This document shows, piece by piece, positions 1 to 8,424 of a DNA stretch of 64,000 nucleotides. Origin of the DNA: Flavobacteriaceae bacterium. GTDB lineage: Bacteria; Bacteroidota; Bacteroidia; Flavobacteriales; Flavobacteriaceae. The stretch lies in contig CANGIF010000008.1 of the NCBI GenBank assembly GCA_947453885.1, positions 1-64,000 on the forward strand, read 5' to 3'. The translations under genes and the position numbers were made by a program. A model generated the notes under the pieces. It was not told the origin of the DNA. It worked only from the letters and a program-made list of their open reading frames with translations, and did no database searches. The stretch's first letter is position 1. Each line of letters opens with the position of its first letter.

Positions 1-2
1 AA

Positions 3-113
3 TTAAAAATGGAAATCAAAGAATATATAAACTATTATAATAACGACAGAAGTAAGTCTAATTTAAACAAAATGAGCCCGATAAAATATCGAGCTCATTA
101 TTATCAAAATTAA
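3..113 (+). CDS. IS3-family transposase (OrfB, rve integrase), C-terminal end only
   Basis: This is the 3' end of a coding region cut by the window edge. The readable part includes KEYINYYNNDRSKSNLN and MSPIKYRAHYYQN before the stop at 111-113. The pattern YI-x-YYNN-R followed by MSP-x-x-YR is the usual ending of the DDE (rve) transposase of IS3/IS150-group elements, the second open reading frame that is normally made by frameshifting from OrfA. The catalytic DDE residues would lie upstream of the window, so activity cannot be judged. Confidence 0.8.
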   Translation, partial: LKMEIKEYINYYNNDRSKSNLNKMSPIKYRAHYYQN

Positions 114-122
114 TTATAAATT

Positions 123-142
123 TGTCCAAACTTTTGGGTTCA
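123..142 (+). repeat. right terminal inverted repeat of the IS3-family element
   Basis: The sequence TGTCCAAACTTTTGGGTTCA lies 10 bases after the transposase stop. Its reverse complement begins TGAACCC, which fits the TG...CA ends of the IS3 family. The partner repeat is outside the window. Confidence 0.6.
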
Positions 143-176
143 GTCTAAAAAGTAAGACGTTTTTTAATTACTATTT

Positions 177-530
177 ATGGGCGCTTTTGTAATCAGCAAA
201 CGGTGGAATGACCACTATAAATTTGTGTACACATCACGAAAAGGAAAAGCAATTTTCACCAGTATATCATTTGAATTAAAATTTGAATGCGAAGCAGCGA
301 TTGCTTTTTTTAAAGAAAATTATACCAAATGTGAGTTTCCAATTACAAAAAATCCAGCTGGAAAATACTTATTTAGAATTGTGCTAGCAACAGAACAAAT
401 TGCAGTTAGCAGAAAATTTTCAACTGAATTGCGAGCCATAAAAGGAATTGACGAAATTAAAAAATACGCAATGCAATCAGAAATACTAGATTTTTCTGTC
501 AGTGACTTTATTTTTTCAGACGAAAGTTAG
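177..530 (+). CDS. DUF1508 (YegP-like) protein
   Basis: A 117-residue protein that resembles two copies of the short DUF1508/YegP fold. The N-terminal half has FVISKRWNDHYKFVYTSRKG followed by an IFTSISFELK stretch, which is the F-x-I-x-K...Y-F-x-L-x-x-x-x-G pattern of the family. The second half repeats it around GKYLFRIVLATEQIAVSRKF. The family has no established biochemical role; in other bacteria it is a small cytoplasmic protein. There is no signal peptide. It starts 35 bases after the IS end, so its native upstream region may have been replaced by the insertion. It converges with the lacI-type gene, with only 5 bases between the stops. Confidence 0.7.
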   Translation: MGAFVISKRWNDHYKFVYTSRKGKAIFTSISFELKFECEAAIAFFKENYTKCEFPITKNPAGKYLFRIVLATEQIAVSRKFSTELRAIKGIDEIKKYAMQSEILDFSVSDFIFSDES

Positions 531-535
531 TGTTA

Positions 536-1558
536 TTAAAGAGAGGTTGATTCTCTTTCAATAACAGATGTATTTAGCTCAATAATTTTTGGCTTGAATT
601 CCCTTAATTCCTTGTTTGCATTTATTTCTTCTAATAATAAATAGAAAGCTTGATAGCCCATTTCAAAACTAGGTTGTTCAACCGTGCTTAATTTAGGAGA
701 AATAACTTGTGACATGAACCAATTACTAAAACCAATAACTTTTACTTGATCTGGAACTTTAATATTGTTGTCATTAAAAAAAGCCAAAACACCTACTGCA
801 ACTAAGTCTGTTATTGCAAATAAACCATCAACATCAGGGTGGTCAGCCATAATTTGTTTGGCAAATGCAATTCCTTCTTCAAAAGTTACATTTACACAAG
901 TATACACTAATTTTGAGTTGAATGGAATATTGTTTTTTTCAAGTGCTTTTTTATAACCTAAAAAACGATCTATTGCATTTTGTGGATTTTCAGGTCCTCT
1001 AATATGTGCAATTTTCTTACATCCTTTAGCAATTAAATGTTCTACCGCTTCAAAAGCAGCTTTTTGGTCGTTAATAATGACTTTTGAACTTGGAATTAGT
1101 TTTGAAATTTTGTCAAATTGAACAAAAGGAATTTTTCTTCTAATAATTTCTTTTATATGGTCATCATCATTTGATTCGTTTGAAAGAGAAAGTATAATAC
1201 CATCAACTCGTTTGTTGAGCAAAAGTTCGACTTGTTTTTTTTCAAGTTCAATTGATTCATTCGACTGAAGAATAATAACAAGATAACCGTTCTTTTCAGC
1301 TTCTGCAATTATTCCATTTACAACATTAGAAAAGAAATGATGCACAACCTCTGGAATTATTAATCCAATGGTTTTGGATTCCTTAGTTCTAAGATTAACT
1401 GCAAATGAATTTGGAGTATATTGCAAGCTGTTGGCAAGATCAAAAACTGCTTTTTTGGTTTTCTTACTTACATCTGGATAGTTTTTTAAGGCTTTTGAAA
1501 CAGTAGTAATTGAAATACCTAAAGTTTCTGCAATTTGTTTTAAAGTTGCTTCTTTCAT
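536..1558 (-). CDS. LacI-family transcriptional regulator of the adjacent sugar locus
   Basis: A 340-residue LacI/GalR regulator. Residues 4-23 form the helix-turn-helix (TLKQIAETLGISITTVSKAL), followed by the hinge region and, from about residue 63, a periplasmic-binding-protein-like effector domain (TIGLIIPEVVHHFFSNVVNG). Length and layout are normal for the family. The gene is divergent from the TonB-dependent receptor at 1719, and the 160-bp gap holds two perfect LacI-type palindromes, so it very probably controls the receptor-transporter-invertase-fructokinase genes and possibly itself. The effector is probably sucrose, fructose or a derivative, inferred only from the neighbouring enzymes. 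Confidence 0.9.
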   Translation of the reverse strand: MKEATLKQIAETLGISITTVSKALKNYPDVSKKTKKAVFDLANSLQYTPNSFAVNLRTKESKTIGLIIPEVVHHFFSNVVNGIIAEAEKNGYLVIILQSNESIELEKKQVELLLNKRVDGIILSLSNESNDDDHIKEIIRRKIPFVQFDKISKLIPSSKVIINDQKAAFEAVEHLIAKGCKKIAHIRGPENPQNAIDRFLGYKKALEKNNIPFNSKLVYTCVNVTFEEGIAFAKQIMADHPDVDGLFAITDLVAVGVLAFFNDNNIKVPDQVKVIGFSNWFMSQVISPKLSTVEQPSFEMGYQAFYLLLEEINANKELREFKPKIIELNTSVIERESTSL

Positions 1559-1595
1559 GTAACAAAAATGATAAATAATTATTCAAAATCAAAAT

Positions 1596-1630
1596 CGAAA
1601 ACGTTTTCGGTATAATCGAAAACGTTTTCG
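1596..1630. promoter_or_regulatory. two tandem LacI-type operators
   Basis: Two identical perfect 14-bp palindromes, CGAAAACGTTTTCG, lie at 1596-1609 and 1617-1630. Their centres are 21 bp apart, two helical turns, so two dimers would sit on the same face of the DNA. The central CG with flanking A/T arms is typical of LacI/GalR operators. They lie between the divergent regulator and receptor genes. Both are upstream of the receptor -7 box (1666), 35 bp or more away. Confidence 0.85.
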
Positions 1631-1665
1631 ATTTTAAATTCATAAAAAATTGATAACAAATAATA

Positions 1666-1673
1666 TAATTTTG
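1666..1673 (+). promoter_or_regulatory. -7 promoter box of the receptor operon
   Basis: TAATTTTG matches the Bacteroidota consensus TAnnTTTG and lies 45 bases before the receptor start codon. A TTG occurs at 1650-1652, but it is closer than the usual -33 spacing, so the -33 element is uncertain. Confidence 0.55.
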
Positions 1674-1718
1674 AAATATTAATCAACCTTTTTTATTAAT
1701 CATACAAATAAAAATACA

Positions 1719-4340
1719 ATGAAGAAAATTACTAGTGTATTAAAAAAATCAATGCTATTTATAGCGCTATTGCTTTTTAGTTATTCATTTGGTCAAAATG
1801 GTGTTTTGTCTGGAAAAGTTTCAGACAGCAAAGGATCAGTTATTAACGGAGTAAATGTGGTTATAGGTGTAAAAAAAACAACCACAAATTCAGAAGGAAC
1901 TTTTAGCGTTGTTGGAATTCCAAATGGAACTGTAACAGTTACTTTTACCTGTATAGGGTATAAAACAAGTAACAAAGAAGTGCTTATTAATGGAAATACA
2001 ACATTGGATTTTCAACTTCAAGAAGATACTTCAAACTTAGAAGAAGTTGTAGTTACAGGTGTAGTGAATCCAAAAGCCAAAATTAAGTCGAGTGTGTCCA
2101 TTACTACTTTGGATGTAAAACAAATTGAACAATCAGCACCTCGATCTACCGCAGAAATATTTAGAACAATTCCAGGTATTCGTTCAGAATCATCAGGAGG
2201 AGAAGGAAATGCAAATATTGCGGTACGTGGTGTTCCAATTTCATCTGGAGGTTCAAAATATTTACAACTTCAAGAAGACGGACTTCCAGTATTGCTGTTT
2301 GGCGACATGTCATTTGCAACGGCTGATATTTTTACAAGATTTGACGGTAATGTTGCAAAAATTGAAGCAATAAGAGGCGGTTCAGCATCAATTTTATCTT
2401 CAAATTCTCCTGGTGGAATTATCAATTTTATAAGTAAAACAGGTAAAACAGAAGGAGGTCGAATTGCAACTGGTTTTGGATTAGATTACAACAGTTTTAG
2501 AACCGATTTCGATTATGGTACAAAAATAGGAGAAGGATTGTATTTCCACACAGGTGGCTTTTATAGAACAGGAGAAGGTGTAAGAAACACAGGCTTTACA
2601 GCAAATAATGGTGGGCAATTTAAATTTAATGTTACAAAAGAGTTTGAAAATGGAACAATTACGGTATATGCCAAATTTTTAAACGACAGAGCAGCTGCGT
2701 ATATGCCAATGCCAATACAAGTTTCAGGAACCAATTCAAATCCTAATTGGGACAATATTAATGGATTCGATGCAACTCATGGAGCTTTACAATCTAATAA
2801 TTTGCCTTATAATATTGGATTAGGTGCAGATGGAGAGAAAAGAAGAACAGCAGTGGCTGACGGTATGCATCCGATAACAAAATCAATTGGTGCAAGTGCT
2901 AATTTCAATCTTGATAACGGTTGGAAAGTTTCAGAAAATGGTAGGTTTTCATTGAATAATGGTGGCTTTATTGCTCCTTTTCCAGCAGAAGTTGGTACTG
3001 CTGCATCTATAGCAAATTCATTTGGAGCTGGATCAACTCTATCTTATGCTGATAATGGAGCTCCTTTTAATTCTCCTAATGGTTTAGTTTCTAGAATACA
3101 CATGTTTGATACCCAACTAAACAATTTTAATAACTTTATGAACGATTTAAAAGTCACTAAAAAATTTGAAAATGTATCTTTAACAGCGGGTTATTTTAAA
3201 TCTTTTCAAAATGTTTCTATGTCATGGACTTGGAATTCATACTTACAAGAAGTGTCGGATAACAATCCGAGACTAATTGATGTAACAAGTGCCGGAGGAA
3301 CTCAACTATCACAAAATGGGCTGTATGCATACGGTGTTCCAGCTTGGGGAAACTGTTGTACTAGAAATTACGATACGCAATACAACGTTTCCGCTCCTTA
3401 TGCAAATATAGCTTTTGAAGCAACCCAAAAATTATCTTTAGAAGCAGGTGTTCGTTATGATTATGGAAAAGTTTCTGGGTCTTTTGCTGGCAGCACACAA
3501 GCGCCACACGACATAAACAATGACGGTATTATTTCCGCAAATGAAACAAGTGTTTCTGCAATTGATAACGCACACCCAACCGCAGTTCACTACGATTACC
3601 ATTACACATCTTATTCAGTTGGTGCAAATTTCTTGTTGTCAGCCAAACAGTCAATTTTTGCTAGAATTAGTAGTGGCGCTTCTGCAAAAGCGGATCGTAT
3701 ATTGTTTTCTGGATTGAATTATTTAGATGGATCTAAAATTAACTCGCTTGATTTTTTAACCCAATCAGAAATAGGATACAAACATAAGTTTGCTAAAGGG
3801 TACATGTATGCTACTCTTTTTAATGCTAAAACAGACGAACAAGGAGGTTATGAAGCAACAACCAATAGTATAATAAAAAACAACTATAAATCGTATGGAT
3901 TAGAATTGGAGTCAGCGTATAATCTTACTTCGAATTTCAATATTAGAGGTGCCTTAACTTATACTAAAGCAGAAATTACATCCGGAGTAAATCAAGGGAA
4001 TCAGCCAAGAAGACAGCCGAAAGTTATGTATAATTTTATACCTTCTTATAAATTTGGTAAAAACAACAATGCTTTGGGTCTAAGTTGTATAGGACAATCA
4101 AAAGCGTTTACTCAAGATGAAAACAAATTAGTAATGAAAGGATTTGTATTAATAAACGGATTTGTTGACTTCAATGTAACTAAAGGTTTATCATTGAATA
4201 TTTCGGGAAACAATTTATTTAATACGTTAGCCATTACGGAGGCTGAAGAAGGAAGTATTGCCGAAAACACTGTAAATTATATTAGAGCAAGACCATTACC
4301 AGGACGATCAGTTTCAATGGCAATTGCCTATAAATTTTAG
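1719..4340 (+). CDS. TonB-dependent receptor for sugar uptake
   Basis: An 873-residue outer-membrane receptor. Residues 1-25 are a signal peptide ending near SYSFGQ. Residues 28-110 form a carboxypeptidase-regulatory-like domain (GVLSGKVSDSKG...GTFSVVGIPNGT), then comes LEEVVVTG, and a plug domain starts near residue 125 (SVSITTLDVKQIEQSAPRST...IPGIRSESS). The rest is beta barrel, ending in an aromatic residue (MAIAYKF), as expected for barrel assembly. It has the N-terminal extension seen in SusC-like proteins but no SusD partner gene beside it. Because it leads a transporter, invertase and fructokinase, it probably imports sucrose or a related fructoside across the outer membrane. The divergent LacI protein is the likely regulator. 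Confidence 0.9.
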   Translation: MKKITSVLKKSMLFIALLLFSYSFGQNGVLSGKVSDSKGSVINGVNVVIGVKKTTTNSEGTFSVVGIPNGTVTVTFTCIGYKTSNKEVLINGNTTLDFQLQEDTSNLEEVVVTGVVNPKAKIKSSVSITTLDVKQIEQSAPRSTAEIFRTIPGIRSESSGGEGNANIAVRGVPISSGGSKYLQLQEDGLPVLLFGDMSFATADIFTRFDGNVAKIEAIRGGSASILSSNSPGGIINFISKTGKTEGGRIATGFGLDYNSFRTDFDYGTKIGEGLYFHTGGFYRTGEGVRNTGFTANNGGQFKFNVTKEFENGTITVYAKFLNDRAAAYMPMPIQVSGTNSNPNWDNINGFDATHGALQSNNLPYNIGLGADGEKRRTAVADGMHPITKSIGASANFNLDNGWKVSENGRFSLNNGGFIAPFPAEVGTAASIANSFGAGSTLSYADNGAPFNSPNGLVSRIHMFDTQLNNFNNFMNDLKVTKKFENVSLTAGYFKSFQNVSMSWTWNSYLQEVSDNNPRLIDVTSAGGTQLSQNGLYAYGVPAWGNCCTRNYDTQYNVSAPYANIAFEATQKLSLEAGVRYDYGKVSGSFAGSTQAPHDINNDGIISANETSVSAIDNAHPTAVHYDYHYTSYSVGANFLLSAKQSIFARISSGASAKADRILFSGLNYLDGSKINSLDFLTQSEIGYKHKFAKGYMYATLFNAKTDEQGGYEATTNSIIKNNYKSYGLELESAYNLTSNFNIRGALTYTKAEITSGVNQGNQPRRQPKVMYNFIPSYKFGKNNNALGLSCIGQSKAFTQDENKLVMKGFVLINGFVDFNVTKGLSLNISGNNLFNTLAITEAEEGSIAENTVNYIRARPLPGRSVSMAIAYKF

Positions 4341-4370
4341 AAAAATTCATACTTCAATTTGTTAGTTAGT

Positions 4371-4402
4371 AATTCCTGTGTCAATTTATTGATGCAGGAA
4401 TT
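4371..4402 (+). terminator. stem-loop between receptor and downstream genes
   Basis: AATTCCTG (4371-4378) pairs with CAGGAATT (4395-4402), and the loop can form a further short TCAA/TTGA stem. A T-rich stretch (GTTTTAATT) follows. It lies 31 bases after the receptor stop and 32 bases before the next gene, so it may be a partial terminator that gives more receptor mRNA than downstream mRNA. Confidence 0.5.
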
Positions 4403-4433
4403 GTTTTAATTAAATTTATCATATAATAGTAAA

Positions 4434-4781
4434 ATGAAACAATACTTTTGTTTAATTATAGTGCTACTTTTTCAAGTTGTAAATGCACAAACTACACCAA
4501 TTACTAAAGTACAAAATGCCAAAAAAGCTACTATTATAGTTTATGGAAGTGCATCTTGTCACTTTTGTTTGGAAACAAAAAAACAACTGACGGAAAATAA
4601 AATTACTTTTACTTTTTTTGATATAGATACTGATAATACAGCATTAGACGAAATGTTGTCAAAATTAAAAAAAGCCAATATAAGCACTAAAAATCTTGGA
4701 ATTCCAGTAATTGATAAAGAGGGGGAAATTTTTTCTAATAATACAAATTTTGAGGATTTTCTAAAAAAACTACTACACTAA
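4434..4781 (+). CDS. secreted thioredoxin/glutaredoxin-like protein
   Basis: A 115-residue protein with a signal peptide (residues 1-18, ending VNAQ) and a thioredoxin-fold core. It reads ATIIVYGSASCHFCLETKKQ at about residues 32-51, with the redox motif CHFC, and a later GIPVIDKEG segment that carries the cis-proline typical of the fold. It would act in the periplasm as a thiol oxidoreductase. It lies between the receptor and the sugar transporter and is only 2 bases from the transporter start, so it is co-transcribed with them. Why a sugar operon carries it is unclear; the folding of a disulfide-containing partner is one guess. The family is fairly sure; the substrate is unknown. Confidence 0.75.
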   Translation: MKQYFCLIIVLLFQVVNAQTTPITKVQNAKKATIIVYGSASCHFCLETKKQLTENKITFTFFDIDTDNTALDEMLSKLKKANISTKNLGIPVIDKEGEIFSNNTNFEDFLKKLLH

Positions 4782-4783
4782 AA

Positions 4784-6106
4784 ATGAAGTTTAAAAAACC
4801 AACTTTGAGTTTTTGGCAAATAATCAACATGAATGTTGGTTTTTTGGGTATCCAATACAGCTTTGGACTGCAACAAAGTGCTGTAAATCCAATTTACGAT
4901 TTTTTAGGCGCAAGTCCTGATCAATTGCCGTTATTAAATTTAGCAGGACCTTTAACAGGATTATTCATTCAGCCCATAATTGGCGCTTTAAGTGACAAAA
5001 CGTGGCTACCAAAATTGGGTGGAAGAAGAAAACCTTTTTTCTTTATTGGTGCTTTAATTTGCAGTATCGCTTTGTTTTTATTTCCTTTTAGTAGCTCATT
5101 GTGGATGGCTGCTGGATTACTTTGGATTTTAGATGCTGGAAACAATACCGCTATGGAACCTTATAGGGCATTTATTGCTGATAAACTAAACTCGCAGCAG
5201 CAAGCAACAGGATTTCAGGCTCAAAGTTTTTTTACAGGTTTAGGGCAAACATTAGCTAACTTTTCGTTATTTATTTTTCCAATTATTTTTATTGGTACAA
5301 CAGGAAAATTACCAACATGGGTTTTTGCCTCTTTTATTCTTGGTTCTTTTTGTTCTATTGCTTCGGTTTGGTGGAGCTCTCATACCACTAAGGAAATTCC
5401 CCCATCGGAAGAAGAATTAAAACAATTAGTGTCCGAAAAAATTAAAGTTGTTTCTCCATTTTTAGATATTATAAAAGCCATCCGAAGCATGCCCTTAGTC
5501 ATGTGGCAATTGGGTTTGGTTTATTTATTTCAATGGTATGCATTGTTTTGTTATTGGCAAAATTCATCTAAAAGCATAGCACTTTCTGTTTGGAACACCT
5601 CGCCTCAAAAAAATATAACTTTATATGAGAAAGCAGTGGAATGGACAGGACTAGTTAACGGGTGGTATAACGTAGTTACTTTTTTATCAGCATTCCTTTT
5701 GGCCTATTTTGCCAAAAAATATTCCCCAAAACGGGTTCATTTTATTTGCTTACTTTTTGCAGCCAGTGGTTTCTTGTTTTTTCCACATCTTCAAAATAAG
5801 TATTATTTATTTATAGCCATTACTGGCTTTGGTATTGGGTGGGCAAGTATGATGGGAATTCCGTATTTAATGGTAGTAGCAAACATTCCAAAAGAACGCT
5901 ATGGAGTTTACATGGGTATTATAAACATGATGATTGTAATTCCAATGTTTATTCAAACACTAACATTTGGTTATATATTAAAACATTTTTTAAATAACGA
6001 TCCCAGAAACGCAATCACTTTTGCAGGTTTTCTGCTTCTAGCAAGTGCGGTTTGCACTCTTTTAATTCAATCAAAAAACAAAGTAAAAACACAAAATCGT
6101 GACTAA
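4784..6106 (+). CDS. MFS sugar transporter (SLC45/GPH-like)
   Basis: A 440-residue inner-membrane carrier with about 12 hydrophobic segments. The N-terminal half contains PIIGALSDKTW followed by GGRRKPFFFIGA, the loop 2-3 signature of sucrose/maltose-proton symporters of the SLC45/GPH type. The region around NTAMEPYRAFIADKL is also typical of bacterial sugar members. Together with the downstream invertase and fructokinase it most likely imports intact sucrose or a related disaccharide for cytoplasmic cleavage. It overlaps the next gene by 8 bases, which indicates translational coupling. The substrate is inferred from context, not from a diagnostic residue. Confidence 0.85.
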   Translation: MKFKKPTLSFWQIINMNVGFLGIQYSFGLQQSAVNPIYDFLGASPDQLPLLNLAGPLTGLFIQPIIGALSDKTWLPKLGGRRKPFFFIGALICSIALFLFPFSSSLWMAAGLLWILDAGNNTAMEPYRAFIADKLNSQQQATGFQAQSFFTGLGQTLANFSLFIFPIIFIGTTGKLPTWVFASFILGSFCSIASVWWSSHTTKEIPPSEEELKQLVSEKIKVVSPFLDIIKAIRSMPLVMWQLGLVYLFQWYALFCYWQNSSKSIALSVWNTSPQKNITLYEKAVEWTGLVNGWYNVVTFLSAFLLAYFAKKYSPKRVHFICLLFAASGFLFFPHLQNKYYLFIAITGFGIGWASMMGIPYLMVVANIPKERYGVYMGIINMMIVIPMFIQTLTFGYILKHFLNNDPRNAITFAGFLLLASAVCTLLIQSKNKVKTQNRD

Positions 6107-7274
6107 TTCAACGTATTCAAAAGCGATACAATTACTACATGAGGTTGCAACTGCTAATGGGTTTTTAGCTAGTGCAGAGGCTACTTCAAACTACAATAGA
6201 GTGTGGGCCCGAGATGGTGTAATTTGCGGATTAGCAGCATTAGCTTCTGGTGACGAACAATTAATTCTAACCTTTAGAAAAACGCTAGAATCTTTAGCAC
6301 AACACCAACATCCTATTGGAACAATTCCATCAAACATTTTGTTTACTAATTCAAATGCAAAAGTTAGTTATGGCGGATTAGCAGGAAGAGTCGATGCTGT
6401 AACTTGGTATGTAATTGGAGTGTGCCACTATGCCTTTCACACAAAAGATAGTGAATTTTTTTATACCCATAAAGTAACAATTGAAAAATGTTTTGCACTT
6501 TTAGAAGCATGGGAATTTAACAACAAGCACTTACTATATGTTCCTCTTTCTGGAAATTGGGCAGATGAATACCTAACAGATGGCTACGTTTTATACGATC
6601 AATTGTTACGAATATGGGCTTTAAAGAGCTACAATCATTTTGTAAATGATCCTTTAATTACTCAGAAAACAGAAGCCATTACGAATCAAATAAGAATTAA
6701 TTTTCTTCCAAATTCAATGGGTGAAAAATACCATGAAAGAGCTTATAAGGCAGTTAATTTCAAGTCGTATTTGCCATGTGCTTTTTCTCCATCGGGATAC
6801 AAAACCCAATTTGATGCTTTTGCCAACTCATTAGCATTGTTGTTAAACATAAGTTCGGTTACTCATCAAAAAGATTTGGTAAATTACATGACTAATTTGG
6901 CTTCTGAAACTAAATTAGGATTGGTTCCTGCTTTTTGGCCACCCGTATTTGAAAATGACGAAGAATGGCATTTATTAAAGAACAATTGCAAATACGAATT
7001 CCGAAATTATCCGTATGAATTTCATAACGGAGGAAGCTGGACTATGGTAAATGGTTTTTTTGGAATCGCCTTAAACAGTATAGGAGAACTTGAAAAAGCT
7101 AGGACGATTTTAGAAAAAATCAATGCTGCAAATGCGTTACACAATCATGCCTTTTATGAAAATTTCAACACACAAACACAGGTTCAAAACGGAGTAACTC
7201 AATGTGCTTGGAGCGCTGCAGCAACAATAATGGTGCATCAATCTGTTTTTAAAAAATTTAAAATTTTACTCTAA
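6099..7274 (+). CDS. GH100-like neutral/alkaline invertase
   Basis: A 391-residue (alpha/alpha)6-barrel glycosidase with no signal peptide, so cytoplasmic. Motifs in order: NYNRVWARDGVICGLAAL near residue 27, GGLAGRVDAVTWYVIGVCHY near 92 (candidate catalytic Asp), NWADEYLTDGYVLYDQLLRI near 150, and RNYPYEFHNGGSWTMVNGFF near 304 (candidate catalytic Glu before the HNGGSW motif). These recall the neutral/alkaline invertases of GH100 and, more distantly, glycogen-debranching-type glucosidases, which are the alternative. The start is GTG at 6099, inside the transporter gene. Cleavage of sucrose to glucose and fructose fits the fructokinase directly downstream, which starts in the overlapping TAATG. 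Confidence 0.75.
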   Translation: MTNSTYSKAIQLLHEVATANGFLASAEATSNYNRVWARDGVICGLAALASGDEQLILTFRKTLESLAQHQHPIGTIPSNILFTNSNAKVSYGGLAGRVDAVTWYVIGVCHYAFHTKDSEFFYTHKVTIEKCFALLEAWEFNNKHLLYVPLSGNWADEYLTDGYVLYDQLLRIWALKSYNHFVNDPLITQKTEAITNQIRINFLPNSMGEKYHERAYKAVNFKSYLPCAFSPSGYKTQFDAFANSLALLLNISSVTHQKDLVNYMTNLASETKLGLVPAFWPPVFENDEEWHLLKNNCKYEFRNYPYEFHNGGSWTMVNGFFGIALNSIGELEKARTILEKINAANALHNHAFYENFNTQTQVQNGVTQCAWSAAATIMVHQSVFKKFKILL

Positions 7275-8206
7275 TGGTACACCCAACAATAGATATTATA
7301 AGTATTGGCGAAGTCCTAATTGATTTTATAGGACACGAATTAAATACTTCAATTAACAGAACAAAAGACTACCATCGTTTTCTTGGCGGATCTCCAACCA
7401 ATGTAGCTGTAAATGCTTCAAGATTAGGATTAAAAGCAGTTTTAGTAGCCTCCTGTGGCAATGATGGTTTGGGAGAGTATGTCATTAGAAAATTAAATGA
7501 CAACCAAGTAACTACTTCTCAAATTAAAAAAGTAGCTAATGTACCTACTTCGGTAATTTTTGTTTCAAAATCAACCAACACACCCGATTTCATAGCTTAC
7601 AGACAAGCGGATTGTCAATTGTATGAGGAACAATTACCCGATCAACTAATTGCAAATGCAAAAATATTCCACACCACTTGTTTTGCATTAAGTAAAGAAC
7701 CCGCTCGAACAACTATTTTGAATGGTGCCAAAAAAGCCAAGAAATTTGGTTTACAACTTAGTATTGACATCAATTATTCGGAACAAATTTGGCCAGAACG
7801 AGCAATAGCTCAACAAACTTTAAAAGAATATCTTTCCAATGATCCTTTGGTAAAAATCAGCGAAGACGATTGCTTCAGGTTGTTTGGCGAACATAAATCC
7901 GAGCGATTTATTTTTAACTATTTTCACGAACTTGGGGCTTCAACAATTTGTTTAACAAAAGGGAAAGACGGCGTTGTAATGTCCGATAAAAAAGAAGGAT
8001 TGATTACTAAAAAAGCACTTGAGATTGCGGTAATAAAAGACACAACGGGAGCAGGAGATGCTTTTTGGACGGGATTTTTATATGCGCAATTGAATCAAAA
8101 AAGCTGGAGCGAAAGTCTAGATTGTGCTCAAAAATTAGCGGCAATCAAACTCCAAAGTATAGGAAGATTACCCGACAATACAAGCCTTAGTGAGTTGATA
8201 AAATAA
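7274..8206 (+). CDS. PfkB-family fructokinase
   Basis: A 310-residue ribokinase/PfkB sugar kinase. The N-terminus reads ISIGEVLIDFIG, followed by the substrate-binding FLGGSPTNVAVNASRLG (PfkB signature 1). The C-terminal DTTGAGDAFWTGFLYA is signature 2 and holds the catalytic Asp and the anion hole. It overlaps the invertase stop by one base (TAATG), so the two are translationally coupled. The expected reaction is phosphorylation of fructose released by the invertase, feeding glycolysis. It is the last gene of the operon. Related kinases use other sugars, but the context strongly favours fructose. Confidence 0.88.
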   Translation: MVHPTIDIISIGEVLIDFIGHELNTSINRTKDYHRFLGGSPTNVAVNASRLGLKAVLVASCGNDGLGEYVIRKLNDNQVTTSQIKKVANVPTSVIFVSKSTNTPDFIAYRQADCQLYEEQLPDQLIANAKIFHTTCFALSKEPARTTILNGAKKAKKFGLQLSIDINYSEQIWPERAIAQQTLKEYLSNDPLVKISEDDCFRLFGEHKSERFIFNYFHELGASTICLTKGKDGVVMSDKKEGLITKKALEIAVIKDTTGAGDAFWTGFLYAQLNQKSWSESLDCAQKLAAIKLQSIGRLPDNTSLSELIK

Positions 8207-8218
8207 ACCCTAAGTTGA

Positions 8219-8422
8219 AAACACTACACAGTAATAAACGCAAATTCAAATGGGAAACCACTTTTTTTAGGTTTTTTAATCTGTATTGTTTTTGCGTTTC
8301 CAACATGGTATTATTTTAAACACCTGAATGAACTATTTAAAAAAAATCAAATAGCTAAAGCTTCCAAAATCATCAAAAACAAAAAGCCAAAACAGTTCAA
8401 TTTTCCAAACTATTTTATATAG
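8219..8422 (+). pseudogene. remnant of a small membrane protein gene
   Basis: An open frame without a usable start codon runs from a stop at 8216 to a TAG at 8420-8422. It encodes one hydrophobic segment (PLFLGFLICIVFAFPTWYYF) followed by a lysine-rich tail (SKIIKNKKPKQFNF), like the end of an inner-membrane protein. I do not recognise the family. It may be a broken gene or chance; the membrane-plus-basic-tail pattern is the only support. Confidence 0.3.
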
Positions 8423-8424
8423 AT

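Larger units (their letters stand above)
1..142 (+). mobile_element. right end of an IS3-family insertion sequence
   Basis: The left edge of the window lies inside an insertion sequence. What remains is the last part of the transposase gene and, after its stop at 113, a terminal repeat at 123-142 that ends in CA, as IS3-family elements do. The rest of the element lies outside the window. The assignment rests on the transposase C-terminus plus the terminal sequence; the left inverted repeat and the target duplication cannot be checked here. Confidence 0.75.

Noticed and set aside
7660..7672. TTGCAAATGCAA, similar to the island palindrome
   Set aside because: Inside the fructokinase coding region, not a palindrome and not next to a -7 box.
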